Below, one piece after another: positions 52,317 to 62,272 of a stretch of DNA of 64,000 nucleotides (position 1 is its first letter; each line of letters starts with the position of its first letter). The position numbers and the translations under genes are program-made. This stretch comes from JAICMB01 sp035295125 (GTDB lineage: Bacteria; Acidobacteriota; Terriglobia; Bryobacterales; Bryobacteraceae): positions 11,083 through 75,082 of the forward strand of contig DATGJP010000027.1 in the NCBI GenBank assembly GCA_035295125.1. The letters run 5' to 3'. The notes under the pieces were generated by a model. It was not told the origin of the DNA, searched no databases, and saw only the letters and a list, made by a program, of their open reading frames with translations.

Positions 52317-53024
52317 TCACTCTGCAAACAGATTAATAGCGCCGACCCCACCACTGATATCGAGATTGATTTTGACGTGTGCCGTTTGATACGCGTCGTT
52401 AACGTAGGCGCCGCCTTCCTTGTGCAATCCGCGAGTCGTGATGCCGCCTATCCCACCCCTGGCATTGGCAGATACTCCGACGTTCTGGGGCAGGTAGATC
52501 GTGGCTTCGCCGACCCCGCCATGAACGGTCACGTTGTAGTCACGGGTCGGTTTTCCGCGGAGATCCATCCTTAACTCGCCCACGCCCATTTCGACGGTAA
52601 CGCTGCGAAGCGAAACGGTGCCAAGATTCATGCGCGCCTCACCGGCGCCAAAATGCGCGGAAAGATCCAGCGGAACATTGTCATTAAAACGGAGTTCCCA
52701 GGTATACTCCGTGTTGCCGGTACGGCCGTGACTTGTGCCCGGCTGCTCGATGGTCAGATCGCCGCGCACGCCCGTGTTGGTGTAACGGAACTCCGGTTTC
52801 CAGGACGGGATGTTGTAAGTGAAATTGGCGTCCACCAGCTTCGGCGAACCACCATCCACCTTCAACTCTCCGGCGCCCATCTTGAGATTCACGCGGAGCA
52901 TCTCGGATTTATCGAGGTCAACCGACTGACTTTCGTGCTTCGTCGGACCGGTGGGTTCAGAATCGAAAGTGCAGCCTGCCAGCAGCGCGGCGGCCGCAAT
53001 TGGGAAGAGAAGCTTGAGGGCCAT
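52317..53024 (-). CDS. Toast-rack-type lipoprotein of unknown function
   Basis: The 235-residue protein has a lipoprotein signal (AAALLAGC, Cys18). Regular beta-strand repeats follow (LRVNLKMGAGELKV, LSAHFGAGEARMNLG, VTVEMGVGELRMDL, VTVHGGVGEATIYL, INLDISGGVGAINL). The recurring GxGE turns resemble the toast-rack (LiaF/DUF2154-like) right-handed beta domain. Function unknown, probably on the periplasmic face of the envelope. It lies convergent with the aldolase gene and divergent from the DinB gene. Confidence 0.75.
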   Translation of the reverse strand: MALKLLFPIAAAALLAGCTFDSEPTGPTKHESQSVDLDKSEMLRVNLKMGAGELKVDGGSPKLVDANFTYNIPSWKPEFRYTNTGVRGDLTIEQPGTSHGRTGNTEYTWELRFNDNVPLDLSAHFGAGEARMNLGTVSLRSVTVEMGVGELRMDLRGKPTRDYNVTVHGGVGEATIYLPQNVGVSANARGGIGGITTRGLHKEGGAYVNDAYQTAHVKINLDISGGVGAINLFAE

Positions 53025-53098
53025 ATGCCTCCTGGCAACTATAACGCAGCGTGTTGGCCGAGTGTTCCCTTTCTTTCCAGGCGTTGTACCATGTCGAG

Positions 53099-53641
53099 AT
53101 GCTGACCGCGGAAGAACGTCAACGAGCCCTTTCGTTGTTGGAGCGCAGCCGGGGTGTCTTGTTAGATGCGGTGAACGGAGTTACGGAGAACCAGGCCCGC
53201 TGGAGGCCATCCCCGGAAAAGTGGTGCATTCTCGAGTATGTCGAACACCTGGCCCTTGCGGATGACGAACTTGTGGCAATGGTTCAGCGAAGCTTGCAGC
53301 AACCTGCCGCTCCGGAAACCCCGGAACAACGCCGGGCGCGCGAGCAGAAGATTCGGGAAACCCCCATGCCCCGAGGCGCCAATCGGGCCCCACACTCCAT
53401 GGCGCCGGACGGACGATTCCAGACGCTACAGGATGCCGTGGCGGCGTTTCTGGCTGCCCGTGAGCGTTCCATTGCTTTTACGCGCGAGACCACGGACGAT
53501 ATCCGCAGCCATTTCGCGTCCCACACGGTGCTCGGCGCGCTGGACGGCTATCAATGGCTTATGGGGAATGGCCGTCATGCCGAGACTCACGCGGCGCACA
53601 TTCGGGAATTGCGTCAGATGAGCGAATTTCCGGCGGCGTAG
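53099..53641 (+). CDS. DinB-family protein
   Basis: The 180-residue four-helix-bundle protein has the DinB/YfiT layout: an N-terminal helix, RWRPSPEKWCILEYVEHLALADDE (first metal-binding His in EHL), and the C-terminal GNGRHAETHAAHIRELR with a His-x3-His pair. These proteins are often metal-dependent thiol-transferase-like enzymes; substrate unknown. ATG 53099 is chosen over TTG 53051. The stop lies one base before the convergent PLC-like gene's stop. Confidence 0.85.
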   Translation: MLTAEERQRALSLLERSRGVLLDAVNGVTENQARWRPSPEKWCILEYVEHLALADDELVAMVQRSLQQPAAPETPEQRRAREQKIRETPMPRGANRAPHSMAPDGRFQTLQDAVAAFLAARERSIAFTRETTDDIRSHFASHTVLGALDGYQWLMGNGRHAETHAAHIRELRQMSEFPAA

Positions 53642-53642
53642 T

Positions 53643-54647
53643 TCATCGAGACGCGCTCCGCATCACCGCTGCCAGATCTTCGTATTGATCGGTAGCAATG
53701 AGGTCGACGCCCGCGTCCAGGGCCGCCTTCCAACGTGCCATCACAGCATCGCGCGAACCGAAGTTGTAGTCTTTGCCCCAACCCTGGTCGTCAGCCGGTG
53801 GAAAACCGTCGAGAGTATAAAAACGAATCCAGTAACCCAGTTGATGCGCCCGATTCACGAGGCTGTGAAGGCGCGCGGCGTCCGCGGGCGTCCAGTCGCC
53901 GGCCTGCGTCTGGCCGCCTTCTTCGACCTCATGCCAGGAGTTGTTCCACCAACGGCGATAATTCGTGGGGCGCTCTGTGAGCAGTTGCTCCGGCGGAGTG
54001 GTCGCCGCAAGATGTTCGCGAGCGGCGCGGTCCTTCGTTGGCGTCATGTGGGTATGTGCCGACCCGAACAGGCGCAGCTTGCCGCCCACCGGCACCTGAT
54101 TGAAGAAGACCTCTTCCTGTGCGTCGGAATCCTCCGTGAGGACGAGCAAGGGCTTGGGGTCGAACGTTGACAACTCGCGGGCGTCGGCGGTCTTTGGGGC
54201 GGTGGTCATCCAGGACTCGTATTCACTGAGCAGATCCCAGACCGCGTGGAGAAGTGGCGCCTGGTTGTCCTTAAAATCGAAATGCAGAATGATGAGCGGC
54301 CATTTCGAACGATCGTTATCGGCGAGGGCCTTCTCAATGATAGGCCGGACGTGTTCAAAAAAGTGGTCGCGTAACGTGGGTTCGGTTCCAGTTGTTTTTG
54401 CGGTATGCGTGACGACCGGCTTGCCCTTTCCGGTCGCGGGGTCGACATACCAGGCGATGTCCTGTTCGATGGCGACGGGGCGGCCCGTTCCGAGCGCCCG
54501 GTCGATGCGATTCGACCAGCGCCCCTCGTAGGGGTAGCAGTTGTGCGCATCGAGTACCGGGTGGTTATGATTCAGGAAGTCGAGAGGAGCTTGCTGGGCT
54601 GCAACCTGGATCGCTCCCAGCAGAAGGAGTGCTAGAAACCTCATCAT
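53643..54647 (-). CDS. Exported PLC-like phosphodiesterase
   Basis: The 334-residue protein begins with a signal peptide (FLALLLLGAIQVAAQ). The TIM-barrel phosphodiesterase pattern is visible: DAHNCYPYEG (His35), RPVAIEQDIAWY (Glu and Asp metal ligands), and PVVTHTAKTTGTEPTLRDHF (second His), then IILHFDFKD. The C-terminal LIATDQYEDL is typical of GDPD/PI-PLC barrels. It would hydrolyse a phospholipid-type ester in the periplasm, but the substrate is unknown. ATG 54647 overlaps the divergent acetyltransferase start. Confidence 0.75.
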   Translation of the reverse strand: MMRFLALLLLGAIQVAAQQAPLDFLNHNHPVLDAHNCYPYEGRWSNRIDRALGTGRPVAIEQDIAWYVDPATGKGKPVVTHTAKTTGTEPTLRDHFFEHVRPIIEKALADNDRSKWPLIILHFDFKDNQAPLLHAVWDLLSEYESWMTTAPKTADARELSTFDPKPLLVLTEDSDAQEEVFFNQVPVGGKLRLFGSAHTHMTPTKDRAAREHLAATTPPEQLLTERPTNYRRWWNNSWHEVEEGGQTQAGDWTPADAARLHSLVNRAHQLGYWIRFYTLDGFPPADDQGWGKDYNFGSRDAVMARWKAALDAGVDLIATDQYEDLAAVMRSASR

Positions 54648-55191
54648 GGAAGTTATAACAAACGCGATCGAGATTCGTTCTCTTCTGGCGACCGATCCGC
54701 CTGTCATTTCCGCGGCATTCGTGAACAAGCCGGTGTCGCAGTACGAGCGATATCTGGCGGAGCAGGCGGCCGGGCGTAGAGTGTGCCTGGTGGCGACTGT
54801 AGATGGCGGTTTTGCGGGTTACGTCACGGTTAACTGGTCGCCCGCCTATCCGCCGTTCCTGGAAATGAAGATTCCCGAAATCCAGGATCTGAATGTCGTT
54901 CCCGAACTCCGCCGGATGGGTGTCGCGACTCGATTACTCGATCGTGCGGAGGCGGCCATCGGCGAGCGGGCCGGTGTGGCAGGCATCGGCGTGGGGCTGC
55001 ACCCGGGATACAACGCTGCGCAGAGGCTTTATGTGAAGCGCGGCTACGTGCCCGACGGTCGTGGCCTCACCTATCGCAACGAATTTGTTCAGGAAGGCAT
55101 GGCCGTTGTGCTTGACGACGCCCTCGTGCTTCATCTGACGAAGAGTCTCTCCACGAACTCGAGCCGATTGCCCCACGGATCTTCCACGTAG
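54646..55191 (+). CDS. GNAT-family N-acetyltransferase
   Basis: The 181-residue enzyme has the acetyl-CoA motif in DLNVVPELRRMGVATRLLDRAE and a motif B in YNAAQRLYVKRGYVPDGRG. ATG 54646 starts it; this codon overlaps the start codon of the divergent PLC-like gene, so each promoter must lie inside the other gene. Its 3' end overlaps the convergent VOC gene by 61 bases. Substrate unknown. Confidence 0.88.
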   Translation: MEVITNAIEIRSLLATDPPVISAAFVNKPVSQYERYLAEQAAGRRVCLVATVDGGFAGYVTVNWSPAYPPFLEMKIPEIQDLNVVPELRRMGVATRLLDRAEAAIGERAGVAGIGVGLHPGYNAAQRLYVKRGYVPDGRGLTYRNEFVQEGMAVVLDDALVLHLTKSLSTNSSRLPHGSST

Positions 55192-55508
55192 AAACGCCTG
55201 GTATGAGGAAGACTGTCGTCATCGAGCACTGCGATTCCCCGGCTGACAAGCCGCTCGCGCAACGCATCCAGGTCCGAAGCCGCAAACGCCGGATGCGCCT
55301 TCCTTGCGGGTCGAAAGTCGCGCTCGACGCCGATGTGCAACTGCTGGACGCCGCACTCGAACCAGCATCCGCCCCTTGCACGCAGCAGTTCGGGTTTCTC
55401 GATCTCGCGCATTCCCAAGAGCAGCCCGTAGAAGCTCCTGGCCGCCTCTTCGCAGCCCGGCGGCGCTGCTATCTGGACGTGGTCGATCCCTTCAACGAAC
55501 CCTGACAC
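55131..55508 (-). CDS. VOC/glyoxalase-family protein
   Basis: The 125-residue protein has GIDHVQIAAPPGCEEAARSFY at the start, CWFECGVQQLHIGVERDF in the middle, and YVEDPWGNRLEFVE at the end, the normal markers of a glyoxalase/dioxygenase-type VOC domain. Metal ligands would be the first His (DHVQ), the LHIG His and the terminal Glu. GTG 55508 is chosen over ATG 55544. The gene is squeezed between the GNAT and amidohydrolase genes. Confidence 0.82.
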   Translation of the reverse strand: MSGFVEGIDHVQIAAPPGCEEAARSFYGLLLGMREIEKPELLRARGGCWFECGVQQLHIGVERDFRPARKAHPAFAASDLDALRERLVSRGIAVLDDDSLPHTRRFYVEDPWGNRLEFVERLFVR

Positions 55509-55546
55509 GCGAGCAGTGTAACAAGCATTAAGATAGTGAATCATCC

Positions 55547-56803
55547 ATGAAGATCATTCTCGCTACACTCGCCTTCGCGGCTATGGTTGGCTGCGCAAAT
55601 CGCCAAATGGGCGATGCCGGCGCCGACCCGCAACTGGTTCAGGAAATCGCACAGATCAAGGCGATCGATAATCACGCGCACCCGGTTCGGCCGACGGCAC
55701 AAGGCGAGAAGCCGGATGACGAATACGACGCGCTTCCCGTGGACAATCTCGAGCCGCAGTCGGATCCTTTTCTGCAGCGTCCCCACTCGCCGGAGGTCGA
55801 CCAGGCCCGCCGCCAGCTCTTTGGCAACGACAAAGCCGCCACCGTGCGCGCTCATGCGTCCGACTATGCGACATGGGTGCTCGACCAGGCCGGCATCGAT
55901 ATTATGCTGGCGAATCGCGTCGCCATGGGCCCCGGACTTCCGCCGGCACGGTTCCGGTGGGTGCCTTTCGCGGATGCGCTCATGTACCCGCTGAACAATG
56001 ATGCGCTCATTCACAATCCCGACCAGAAAGCATTCTTCCCGCTGGAAGAAAAACTTCTGAAGCGCTATTACACGGAGTGCGGTGTGACGGAGAAACCCGC
56101 CAAGCTGGGCGATTATTTGGACAAGGTCGTGCGGCCGACGCTGGAACGGCACAAGGCAGGCGGAGCACTTGCCGAAAAATTCGAGATGGCGTACCTGCGG
56201 CCACTGGATGTCGGCAACCCTACACGCGAACAAGCCGAGAGGGCGTACAACGGCTCGGGCGATTACAAGGCGCTTCAGGATTATATCTTCCGATTCATCG
56301 CGACCGAAAGCGGGCGGCTCGGAATGGGGATCCACATCCACTGCGCCCACGGAGGCGGCGGATATTTCAATGTCGCCTGGGCGAACCCGCTGCTTCTTGA
56401 GCCCCTGCTGAACGATCCCACTCTGCGCAAGACCAACTTCGTGATGATTCATGGCGGCTGGCCGTTCACCGAAGAAATCACTCCACTGCTCACGAAACCG
56501 AATGCCTATCTCGACTTTTCCGAGCAGACCGCGTTCAACTACCCCCGCGACGTGTCGGAGCACATCCGCCGCTGGCTGGAGTACGTGCCCGAAAAGGTGA
56601 TGTTCGCGACGGATGCCTATCCCGAATCGGCCGAACTCGGCTGGGAGGAAGCGGCCTTAGTCGCAGGCAACAACGGGCGCAAAGCGCTGGCCCTGGCATT
56701 GACCGGCATGCTGCGCGACAACGAGATCACTCACGACCGCGCCGTCGAACTGGCTCACATGGTACTACGCGATAACGCGCGCAAGCTCTACAAATTCAAC
56801 TAA
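55547..56803 (+). CDS. Amidohydrolase-family lipoprotein
   Basis: The 418-residue TIM-barrel hydrolase has a lipoprotein-like signal (ATLAFAAMVGC, Cys16). Metal motifs are IDNHAHPVRP near the start, HIHCAHGGGG in the middle, VMIHGGWPF, and the late catalytic Asp in MFATDAYPE. It belongs to the COG2159-type (ACMSD-like) group, which includes decarboxylases as well as hydrolases. The substrate is unknown. The S9 peptidase gene follows after 4 bases, so the two are probably cotranscribed. Confidence 0.85.
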   Translation: MKIILATLAFAAMVGCANRQMGDAGADPQLVQEIAQIKAIDNHAHPVRPTAQGEKPDDEYDALPVDNLEPQSDPFLQRPHSPEVDQARRQLFGNDKAATVRAHASDYATWVLDQAGIDIMLANRVAMGPGLPPARFRWVPFADALMYPLNNDALIHNPDQKAFFPLEEKLLKRYYTECGVTEKPAKLGDYLDKVVRPTLERHKAGGALAEKFEMAYLRPLDVGNPTREQAERAYNGSGDYKALQDYIFRFIATESGRLGMGIHIHCAHGGGGYFNVAWANPLLLEPLLNDPTLRKTNFVMIHGGWPFTEEITPLLTKPNAYLDFSEQTAFNYPRDVSEHIRRWLEYVPEKVMFATDAYPESAELGWEEAALVAGNNGRKALALALTGMLRDNEITHDRAVELAHMVLRDNARKLYKFN

Positions 56804-56807
56804 CAAC

Positions 56808-58802
56808 ATGCGACGCACCTTTATTGCGCTATTTGCGCTGACAGCAGCCGTTTACGCTTCTGGATTCCGCTCCTCCGATCTGCTCAAAACGCGATCGGTG
56901 GGCGCTGTGCAGTTCTCGCCCGACGGCTCGCGCATTGCCTACACCGTCACCCGTAACGACGGCCCGCGGGGGCCGATTTCACAGCTCTTTATCATGACCC
57001 TTGCCGACGGTAAATCGGTCAGCCTCAGCTCCGGAACCGAAGGATCGGGCAGCCCGGAATGGTCGCCGGACGGTAAATGGATCGCCTACACCGGGCGAAA
57101 CGATGGTAGGTCGGGTCTCATGATGGCCCAGGCCGACGGCAGTGGCAAGCGATTCCTGACCACGATCGAAAGCACCAACAGCCCTCTGCCTACAACCGGC
57201 AAAACCTTCACATGGTCGCCCGACGGCAAACAGATCGCATATGTCTCGGCACAGCCCGGACCTGAGACCGCCGACGCCACGGGCGATCCGATTGTCATCA
57301 CGCGCTATCTGTACAAGCCAACCGCCGGCGAAGGCAATTCGCACTTCAACGACAACCGGCGATTGCATGTTTTCGTGCTCGACGTCTCCACGGGGAACTT
57401 GCGCCAGTTGACAAACGGCAATCACTACGAACATTCGATCGACTGGTCGCCCGACGGCAGGGAGATCGCGTTTATCTCCAACCGTGAATCGAACGAAGAC
57501 CAGTTCTTCAATTACGACATGTTCGCGTTGAACGTAGGAAGCGGCGACATTCGCCGACTGACCGCCACCGAGAGCGCCGAATATCGTCCGCATTGGTCGC
57601 CCGACGGCAAGACCCTAACCTACGAAGCGACGAAACGCGGTCTGACCGACCTCGAAACGACCATGGAGGACACGCATGTCTGGCTGATTGACGCCGACGG
57701 AAAGAACCGCCGCGAGCTCGGCGCCGTGGTCGACAATCGTCAAGGCGACCCCGGCTGGTCGGAGGACGGGCGCTCGGTGCTCTGCACGGTTCAGGAGCGG
57801 GGAAACGTGCGGCTCTATCGTCTGCCGGTGAGCGGTGGGAAGCCATCACTTGTCGTGCCGGAAGCGGGTAGCGTGGGCGCCTGGTCGGCACACGGAAATC
57901 AGATCGCGTTTGCTCTCTCGACGCCGTCCGACCTGGCGGAGCTTTACCTTAAGACCGGTGACGAACCCGCCCGTAAGCTCACCGACCTGAACCATGAACT
58001 TTTCCAGGACAAGAAAGCCGAACCGGTCGAGTCGTTCACGTTCATCAGCAACGACAACAAGTGGACCGTCGAGGCATTCCTCACATATCCGGCCGGATTT
58101 CAGCCGGACCGCAAATATCCGATGATCGTCATGATTCACGGCGGACCGCATGGCCAGCAGGGGACGCAGTTTAATTTCAAGAACCAGGCTTACTCGTCGC
58201 ACGGCTGGGCCACGCTGATGGTGAATTATCGCGGGTCGACGGGCTATGGACAAGCGTTCACAGACGCCGTATTCGCAGATCAGAACGGCAATGAAGCGCA
58301 GGATGTGCTCTACGGAGTCAGCGCGGCCATGCGCCGTTACCTGTGGATCGACCGGGACCGGCTCGGTGTTGAGGGCACCAGCTATGGCGGCCAGCTCAGC
58401 GACTGGCTGATTACGCAAACTAATATCTTCAAGGCTGCAATTCCGACGGCCGGCATTAGCAATCTGATCAGCTACAACTACATGACCTACTACAACCAGT
58501 ACGAGGCGATGGAGTGGGGCGCTTTCCCGCATCAAGGAAACCTCATGGACGTGCTTTGGGAGCGTTCCGCGCTGAAGCACGTCGCGAATGCTCACACGCC
58601 GACGATGCTGGTCCACGGTGAGAACGACAACGACGTGCCGATCGCGGAAGATGAGCAATACTACATCGCGCTCCGCGACGTGGGCACCGACGCCGTGATG
58701 GTGCGCTACCCGAGAGAGGGGCACGGCGTGCGCGAGCCAAAGCACGTGGTGGACTGGATCGACCGCTCGATTCGCTGGTACGAGAAGTATTTCCCGAAGT
58801 AG
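56808..58802 (+). CDS. S9-family prolyl oligopeptidase-like peptidase
   Basis: The 664-residue exported peptidase has a signal peptide (RRTFIALFALTAAVYA). An N-terminal seven-bladed propeller of PD40 repeats follows, with many SPDG motifs (WSPDGKWIAYTG, WSPDGKQIAYVS, WSPDGREIAFIS). The C-terminal alpha/beta-hydrolase has catalytic Ser in GTSYGGQ, Asp in HGENDNDVP and His in EGHGVREP. It would be a dipeptidyl/oligopeptidase acting in the periplasm. It is 4 bases after the amidohydrolase gene. Confidence 0.93.
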   Translation: MRRTFIALFALTAAVYASGFRSSDLLKTRSVGAVQFSPDGSRIAYTVTRNDGPRGPISQLFIMTLADGKSVSLSSGTEGSGSPEWSPDGKWIAYTGRNDGRSGLMMAQADGSGKRFLTTIESTNSPLPTTGKTFTWSPDGKQIAYVSAQPGPETADATGDPIVITRYLYKPTAGEGNSHFNDNRRLHVFVLDVSTGNLRQLTNGNHYEHSIDWSPDGREIAFISNRESNEDQFFNYDMFALNVGSGDIRRLTATESAEYRPHWSPDGKTLTYEATKRGLTDLETTMEDTHVWLIDADGKNRRELGAVVDNRQGDPGWSEDGRSVLCTVQERGNVRLYRLPVSGGKPSLVVPEAGSVGAWSAHGNQIAFALSTPSDLAELYLKTGDEPARKLTDLNHELFQDKKAEPVESFTFISNDNKWTVEAFLTYPAGFQPDRKYPMIVMIHGGPHGQQGTQFNFKNQAYSSHGWATLMVNYRGSTGYGQAFTDAVFADQNGNEAQDVLYGVSAAMRRYLWIDRDRLGVEGTSYGGQLSDWLITQTNIFKAAIPTAGISNLISYNYMTYYNQYEAMEWGAFPHQGNLMDVLWERSALKHVANAHTPTMLVHGENDNDVPIAEDEQYYIALRDVGTDAVMVRYPREGHGVREPKHVVDWIDRSIRWYEKYFPK

Positions 58803-58890
58803 CGGCGCGCCTGACAAAGTCTGTAAGTACCAAGTCCGCTGGTGTCCGTAACAGCGTCAGCTAGCGCCACGCTAAAATCGTATTATCCCC

Positions 58891-61497
58891 ATGCAAATCG
58901 AGACAGTGTACGAGCCGCAAAAATTCGAGCCGCATTGGGCCAAGTGGTGGATCGAGAACGATATTTTTCGCGCCGATGCCAACGCCACCGGCCCGCGCTT
59001 CTCCATGGTCATTCCGCCACCCAACGTAACGGGCGCTCTGCATATCGGGCACATGCTCGAGCACTCCATCTCGGATGCGGCCACGCGATGGCATCGCATG
59101 CGCGGCGAGGATACGCTGTGGCTGCCCGGTACGGATCACGCCGGCATCGCCACGCAGATGCTGGTGGAACGAAGCCTGGTCGAACAGGGCACGTCCCGTA
59201 AAGAGATCGGGCGCGAGGAGTTCGAGAAGCGCGCATGGCAGTGGCGGGCGCAGTATGGCGGGCGCATTCTGGACCAGATGAAACGCATCGGCGACAGCGT
59301 CGATTGGAGCCGCTTGCGCTTCACTCTGGAACCGAATCTCTATCGCGCGGTGACCGAAGCATTCGTCCGGCTCTATGAGCGCGGCCTAATCTACCGCGGC
59401 GCATACATGGTGAATTGGTGCCCGCGCTGCCACACGGCTCTGTCGGATCTCGAAGTGAAGCACGAGGACGTGCAGGGGCACTTGTGGCATATTCGCTACC
59501 CGGTTCGCGATTCCTCCGAGTATGTAGTGGTCGCTACGACGCGGCCGGAAACGATGCTGGGCGACACTGCCGTCGCCGTGAACCCGCGCGACAAACGGTA
59601 TGAGCACCTCTCCGGAAAGTCGGTGCTACTGCCTCTGATGAACCGCTACATTCCGGTGATCTTCGACGAACTGGCGCAGCCCGAATTCGGCACGGGTGTC
59701 GTGAAAGTCACACCGGCGCACGATCCGAACGATCTGGAGGCCGGTAAGCGTCACAACCTGCCGCACATTCAGGTGATCGATTACAACGGCCAGATGACGC
59801 CGGAGGCGGGCCCATACGCCGGTCTCGATCGCTTCGCCGCGCGCAAGCGGATCGTCATCGATTTGGAACAACTGGGCCTGCTCGAAAAGATCGAACCTTA
59901 CACGCTCTCCATCGGCAAATGCGACCGCTGCAAGACTATCGTGGAACCGCTCGTGTCAACGCAGTGGTTCATGCGCATGAAGCCGCTCGCGGAAAAGGCC
60001 AAGGCGGCGGTGGAGGACGGCAGAATCCAGTTTGTTCCCGATAACTGGAACAAAACCTACTTCCGCTGGATGGACAACATCCGCGACTGGTGCATCTCGC
60101 GCCAACTCTGGTGGGGTCACCGCATTCCTGCCTGGCATTGCGCCGAGTGCAACCAGTTCACGGTGACGCGGACCCCGCCTGAGGTGTGCTCGCACTGCGG
60201 GTCCACGCGCATCGAGCAGGATCCCGACGTTCTCGACACCTGGTTCAGCTCGGGCTTATGGCCGTTTTCAACAATGGGCTGGCCCGACGAAACGCAGGAT
60301 CTCGCCACCTACTATCCGACGTCCCTCCTCATCACCGGCTTCGACATCATCTTCTTCTGGATGTCCCGCATGATCATGATGGGAATGGAGCTCACGGGTC
60401 AGGTTCCATTCCGCCAGGTTCACATCCACGGGCTCGTGCGCGATGCCGAGCGCCAGAAGATGTCGAAGACCAAGGGAAATGTGGTCGATCCTCTCGAGGT
60501 CACGGAAAAGTACGGCACCGATGCCTTCCGGATGGCTCTGATGGTGAGCGCCGGCGCCGGATCGGATATCGCTTATTCCGAAGATCGGGTGGGCGCGGCG
60601 CGCAGTTTTGCCAACAAGCTCTGGAACGCGTCGCGGCTGATCTTCATGAACCTGGAATCCGCTGGCCTGGAGCCCTCGATACCCGACCCGGCTGAGCCCG
60701 AGACGCTCGAAGACCGCTGGATCTGGAGCCGCTTCCATCGCGCCGCCGACACTGTGAATCGGGCATTTGAGCAGCACCGCTATCACGAGGTGACCGACAC
60801 GCTATGGCACTTCTTCTGGGGCGATTTCTGCGACTGGTATCTCGAAATCAAGAAGCTGCGCCTGAGCCCCAACTCCGGCCTGACCAACCATTGGCGAAAC
60901 CTGCTGAACGTGTTCAGCGCGTATCTGCGTCTGCTGCATCCCGTGATGCCGTTCATAACCGAGGAACTATGGCACCGGCTTGGCCAGGAGAGCTCGATTG
61001 CGCGCGCGAAGTACCCGCTGCCGGGTGCGTTCGACGAAGCGGCGGAACGGGAGATGGGCCTGCTGCAGGAGATGATCACGGCGGCGCGGACTTTGCGGGC
61101 CGATCACAAACTGGACAAGAAGGAAACGCTGCACGGCGTCTTGTATTGCCACAACGGCTCGAAAGGCGTTGAACATCACGTTGTGGAGAAACTGGCGAAT
61201 GTGAAGCTCGACATCCGCAATGAGAAGGCGCAGAACCTGGAAGGCGCTGTTCGCTCGACGCCCGACTTCGACCTGTTGCTGGAACTGCCCGCCGTCGATG
61301 TTGAGGGACAGCGAACTAAGCTCAATAAGGAAAACGAGCAGTTGATGAAGTTGATCGGCGACAAGGACCGCCAACTCGCGAACGAAAGATTCCTGTTGAG
61401 CGCTCCCGCGCATGTCGTGGACGGGCTGCGTCAAAAACGCGCCGAATACCAGGCCCAGCTTGAAAAGAACCAGGCGGCCCTGGCCAGCATGCAATGA
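58891..61497 (+). CDS. valS: Valyl-tRNA synthetase
   Basis: ValRS charges tRNA-Val. The 868-residue protein has HIGH (51-54) in PPNVTGALHIGHM, KMSKT (523-527), an editing CP1 domain (about 180-350), zinc-type cysteine clusters (WHCAEC and VCSHCG), and a C-terminal coiled coil (LNKENEQLMKLIGDKDRQL) that contacts the tRNA. ATG 58891 is the start. It heads a housekeeping operon, valS-nadC-birA-coaX; its stop overlaps nadC (ATGA). No T-box leader is seen in the 88-base upstream gap. Confidence 0.97.
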   Translation: MQIETVYEPQKFEPHWAKWWIENDIFRADANATGPRFSMVIPPPNVTGALHIGHMLEHSISDAATRWHRMRGEDTLWLPGTDHAGIATQMLVERSLVEQGTSRKEIGREEFEKRAWQWRAQYGGRILDQMKRIGDSVDWSRLRFTLEPNLYRAVTEAFVRLYERGLIYRGAYMVNWCPRCHTALSDLEVKHEDVQGHLWHIRYPVRDSSEYVVVATTRPETMLGDTAVAVNPRDKRYEHLSGKSVLLPLMNRYIPVIFDELAQPEFGTGVVKVTPAHDPNDLEAGKRHNLPHIQVIDYNGQMTPEAGPYAGLDRFAARKRIVIDLEQLGLLEKIEPYTLSIGKCDRCKTIVEPLVSTQWFMRMKPLAEKAKAAVEDGRIQFVPDNWNKTYFRWMDNIRDWCISRQLWWGHRIPAWHCAECNQFTVTRTPPEVCSHCGSTRIEQDPDVLDTWFSSGLWPFSTMGWPDETQDLATYYPTSLLITGFDIIFFWMSRMIMMGMELTGQVPFRQVHIHGLVRDAERQKMSKTKGNVVDPLEVTEKYGTDAFRMALMVSAGAGSDIAYSEDRVGAARSFANKLWNASRLIFMNLESAGLEPSIPDPAEPETLEDRWIWSRFHRAADTVNRAFEQHRYHEVTDTLWHFFWGDFCDWYLEIKKLRLSPNSGLTNHWRNLLNVFSAYLRLLHPVMPFITEELWHRLGQESSIARAKYPLPGAFDEAAEREMGLLQEMITAARTLRADHKLDKKETLHGVLYCHNGSKGVEHHVVEKLANVKLDIRNEKAQNLEGAVRSTPDFDLLLELPAVDVEGQRTKLNKENEQLMKLIGDKDRQLANERFLLSAPAHVVDGLRQKRAEYQAQLEKNQAALASMQ

Positions 61498-62270
61498 GCA
61501 TCGAGGACATTGTCAGCCGGGCACTCGACGAGGACGTCGGCTCCGGCGACATCACGACGGAGTTGTGCGTGCCGGCGGATGCCGGGGCTGTGGGCCGCTT
61601 CATTGCGCGCGAGCCGATTGTGGTTGCGGGCTTGGAGGTGTTGCCACTGCTATTCGACCACGTCGAGATCGAAATTGGCGAGACCCTTGCCACCGTGCGC
61701 GGGCCGGCGCGGCAGCTTCTGACCCACGAACGTGTAGCTCTCAATTTTCTGCAACGCATGAGCGGCATTGCAACACTGACACGCAAATACGTCGATGCCG
61801 TCGCCGGAACCAGGTGCCGCATCCTCGATACGCGCAAAACGACCCCCGGCCTGCGCCTCCTAGAAAAAGCGGCGGTCAAAGCCGGCGGCGCTACCAACCA
61901 TCGCATGGGTCTCTATGACGCAGTGCTGATCAAGAACAACCACATCACCGCGGCGGGCGGCGTCACGGCCGCCTTGGCGCGTGTCAAGAACGCGAACGTG
62001 CCGGTAGAGATTGAAGTCCGCACGCGGGCGGAACTGAACGAGGCTCTGGCAGCCGGCGCCACACACCTCTTGCTCGACAACTTGAATCCAGCCGAAGCCC
62101 GCGAGTGGATCAACCACATTAAGGGCCGGGCGACGGTCGAGCTTTCAGGCGGAATTACGCTGGAGAATGTGAGGGCCTACGCCGAGGCGGGCGCCGATTA
62201 CGTCTCCGTTGGCGCCCTCACGCACTCCGCCCGTGCGGTCGACATCAACTTCCGGCTGCAACTCGAATAG
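61494..62270 (+). CDS. nadC: Nicotinate-nucleotide diphosphorylase (carboxylating)
   Basis: NadC makes nicotinate mononucleotide from quinolinate and PRPP in NAD synthesis. The 258-residue protein shows EDVGSGDITTELC, the VALNFLQRMSGIATLTRKYV region, DTRKTTPGLRLLEKAAV (PRPP site), NHRMGLYDAVLIKNNH, and the terminal barrel part LSGGITLENVRAYAEAGADY. Translation is coupled to valS by overlap. birA follows after 2 bases. Confidence 0.96.
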   Translation: MSIEDIVSRALDEDVGSGDITTELCVPADAGAVGRFIAREPIVVAGLEVLPLLFDHVEIEIGETLATVRGPARQLLTHERVALNFLQRMSGIATLTRKYVDAVAGTRCRILDTRKTTPGLRLLEKAAVKAGGATNHRMGLYDAVLIKNNHITAAGGVTAALARVKNANVPVEIEVRTRAELNEALAAGATHLLLDNLNPAEAREWINHIKGRATVELSGGITLENVRAYAEAGADYVSVGALTHSARAVDINFRLQLE

Positions 62271-62272
62271 CG

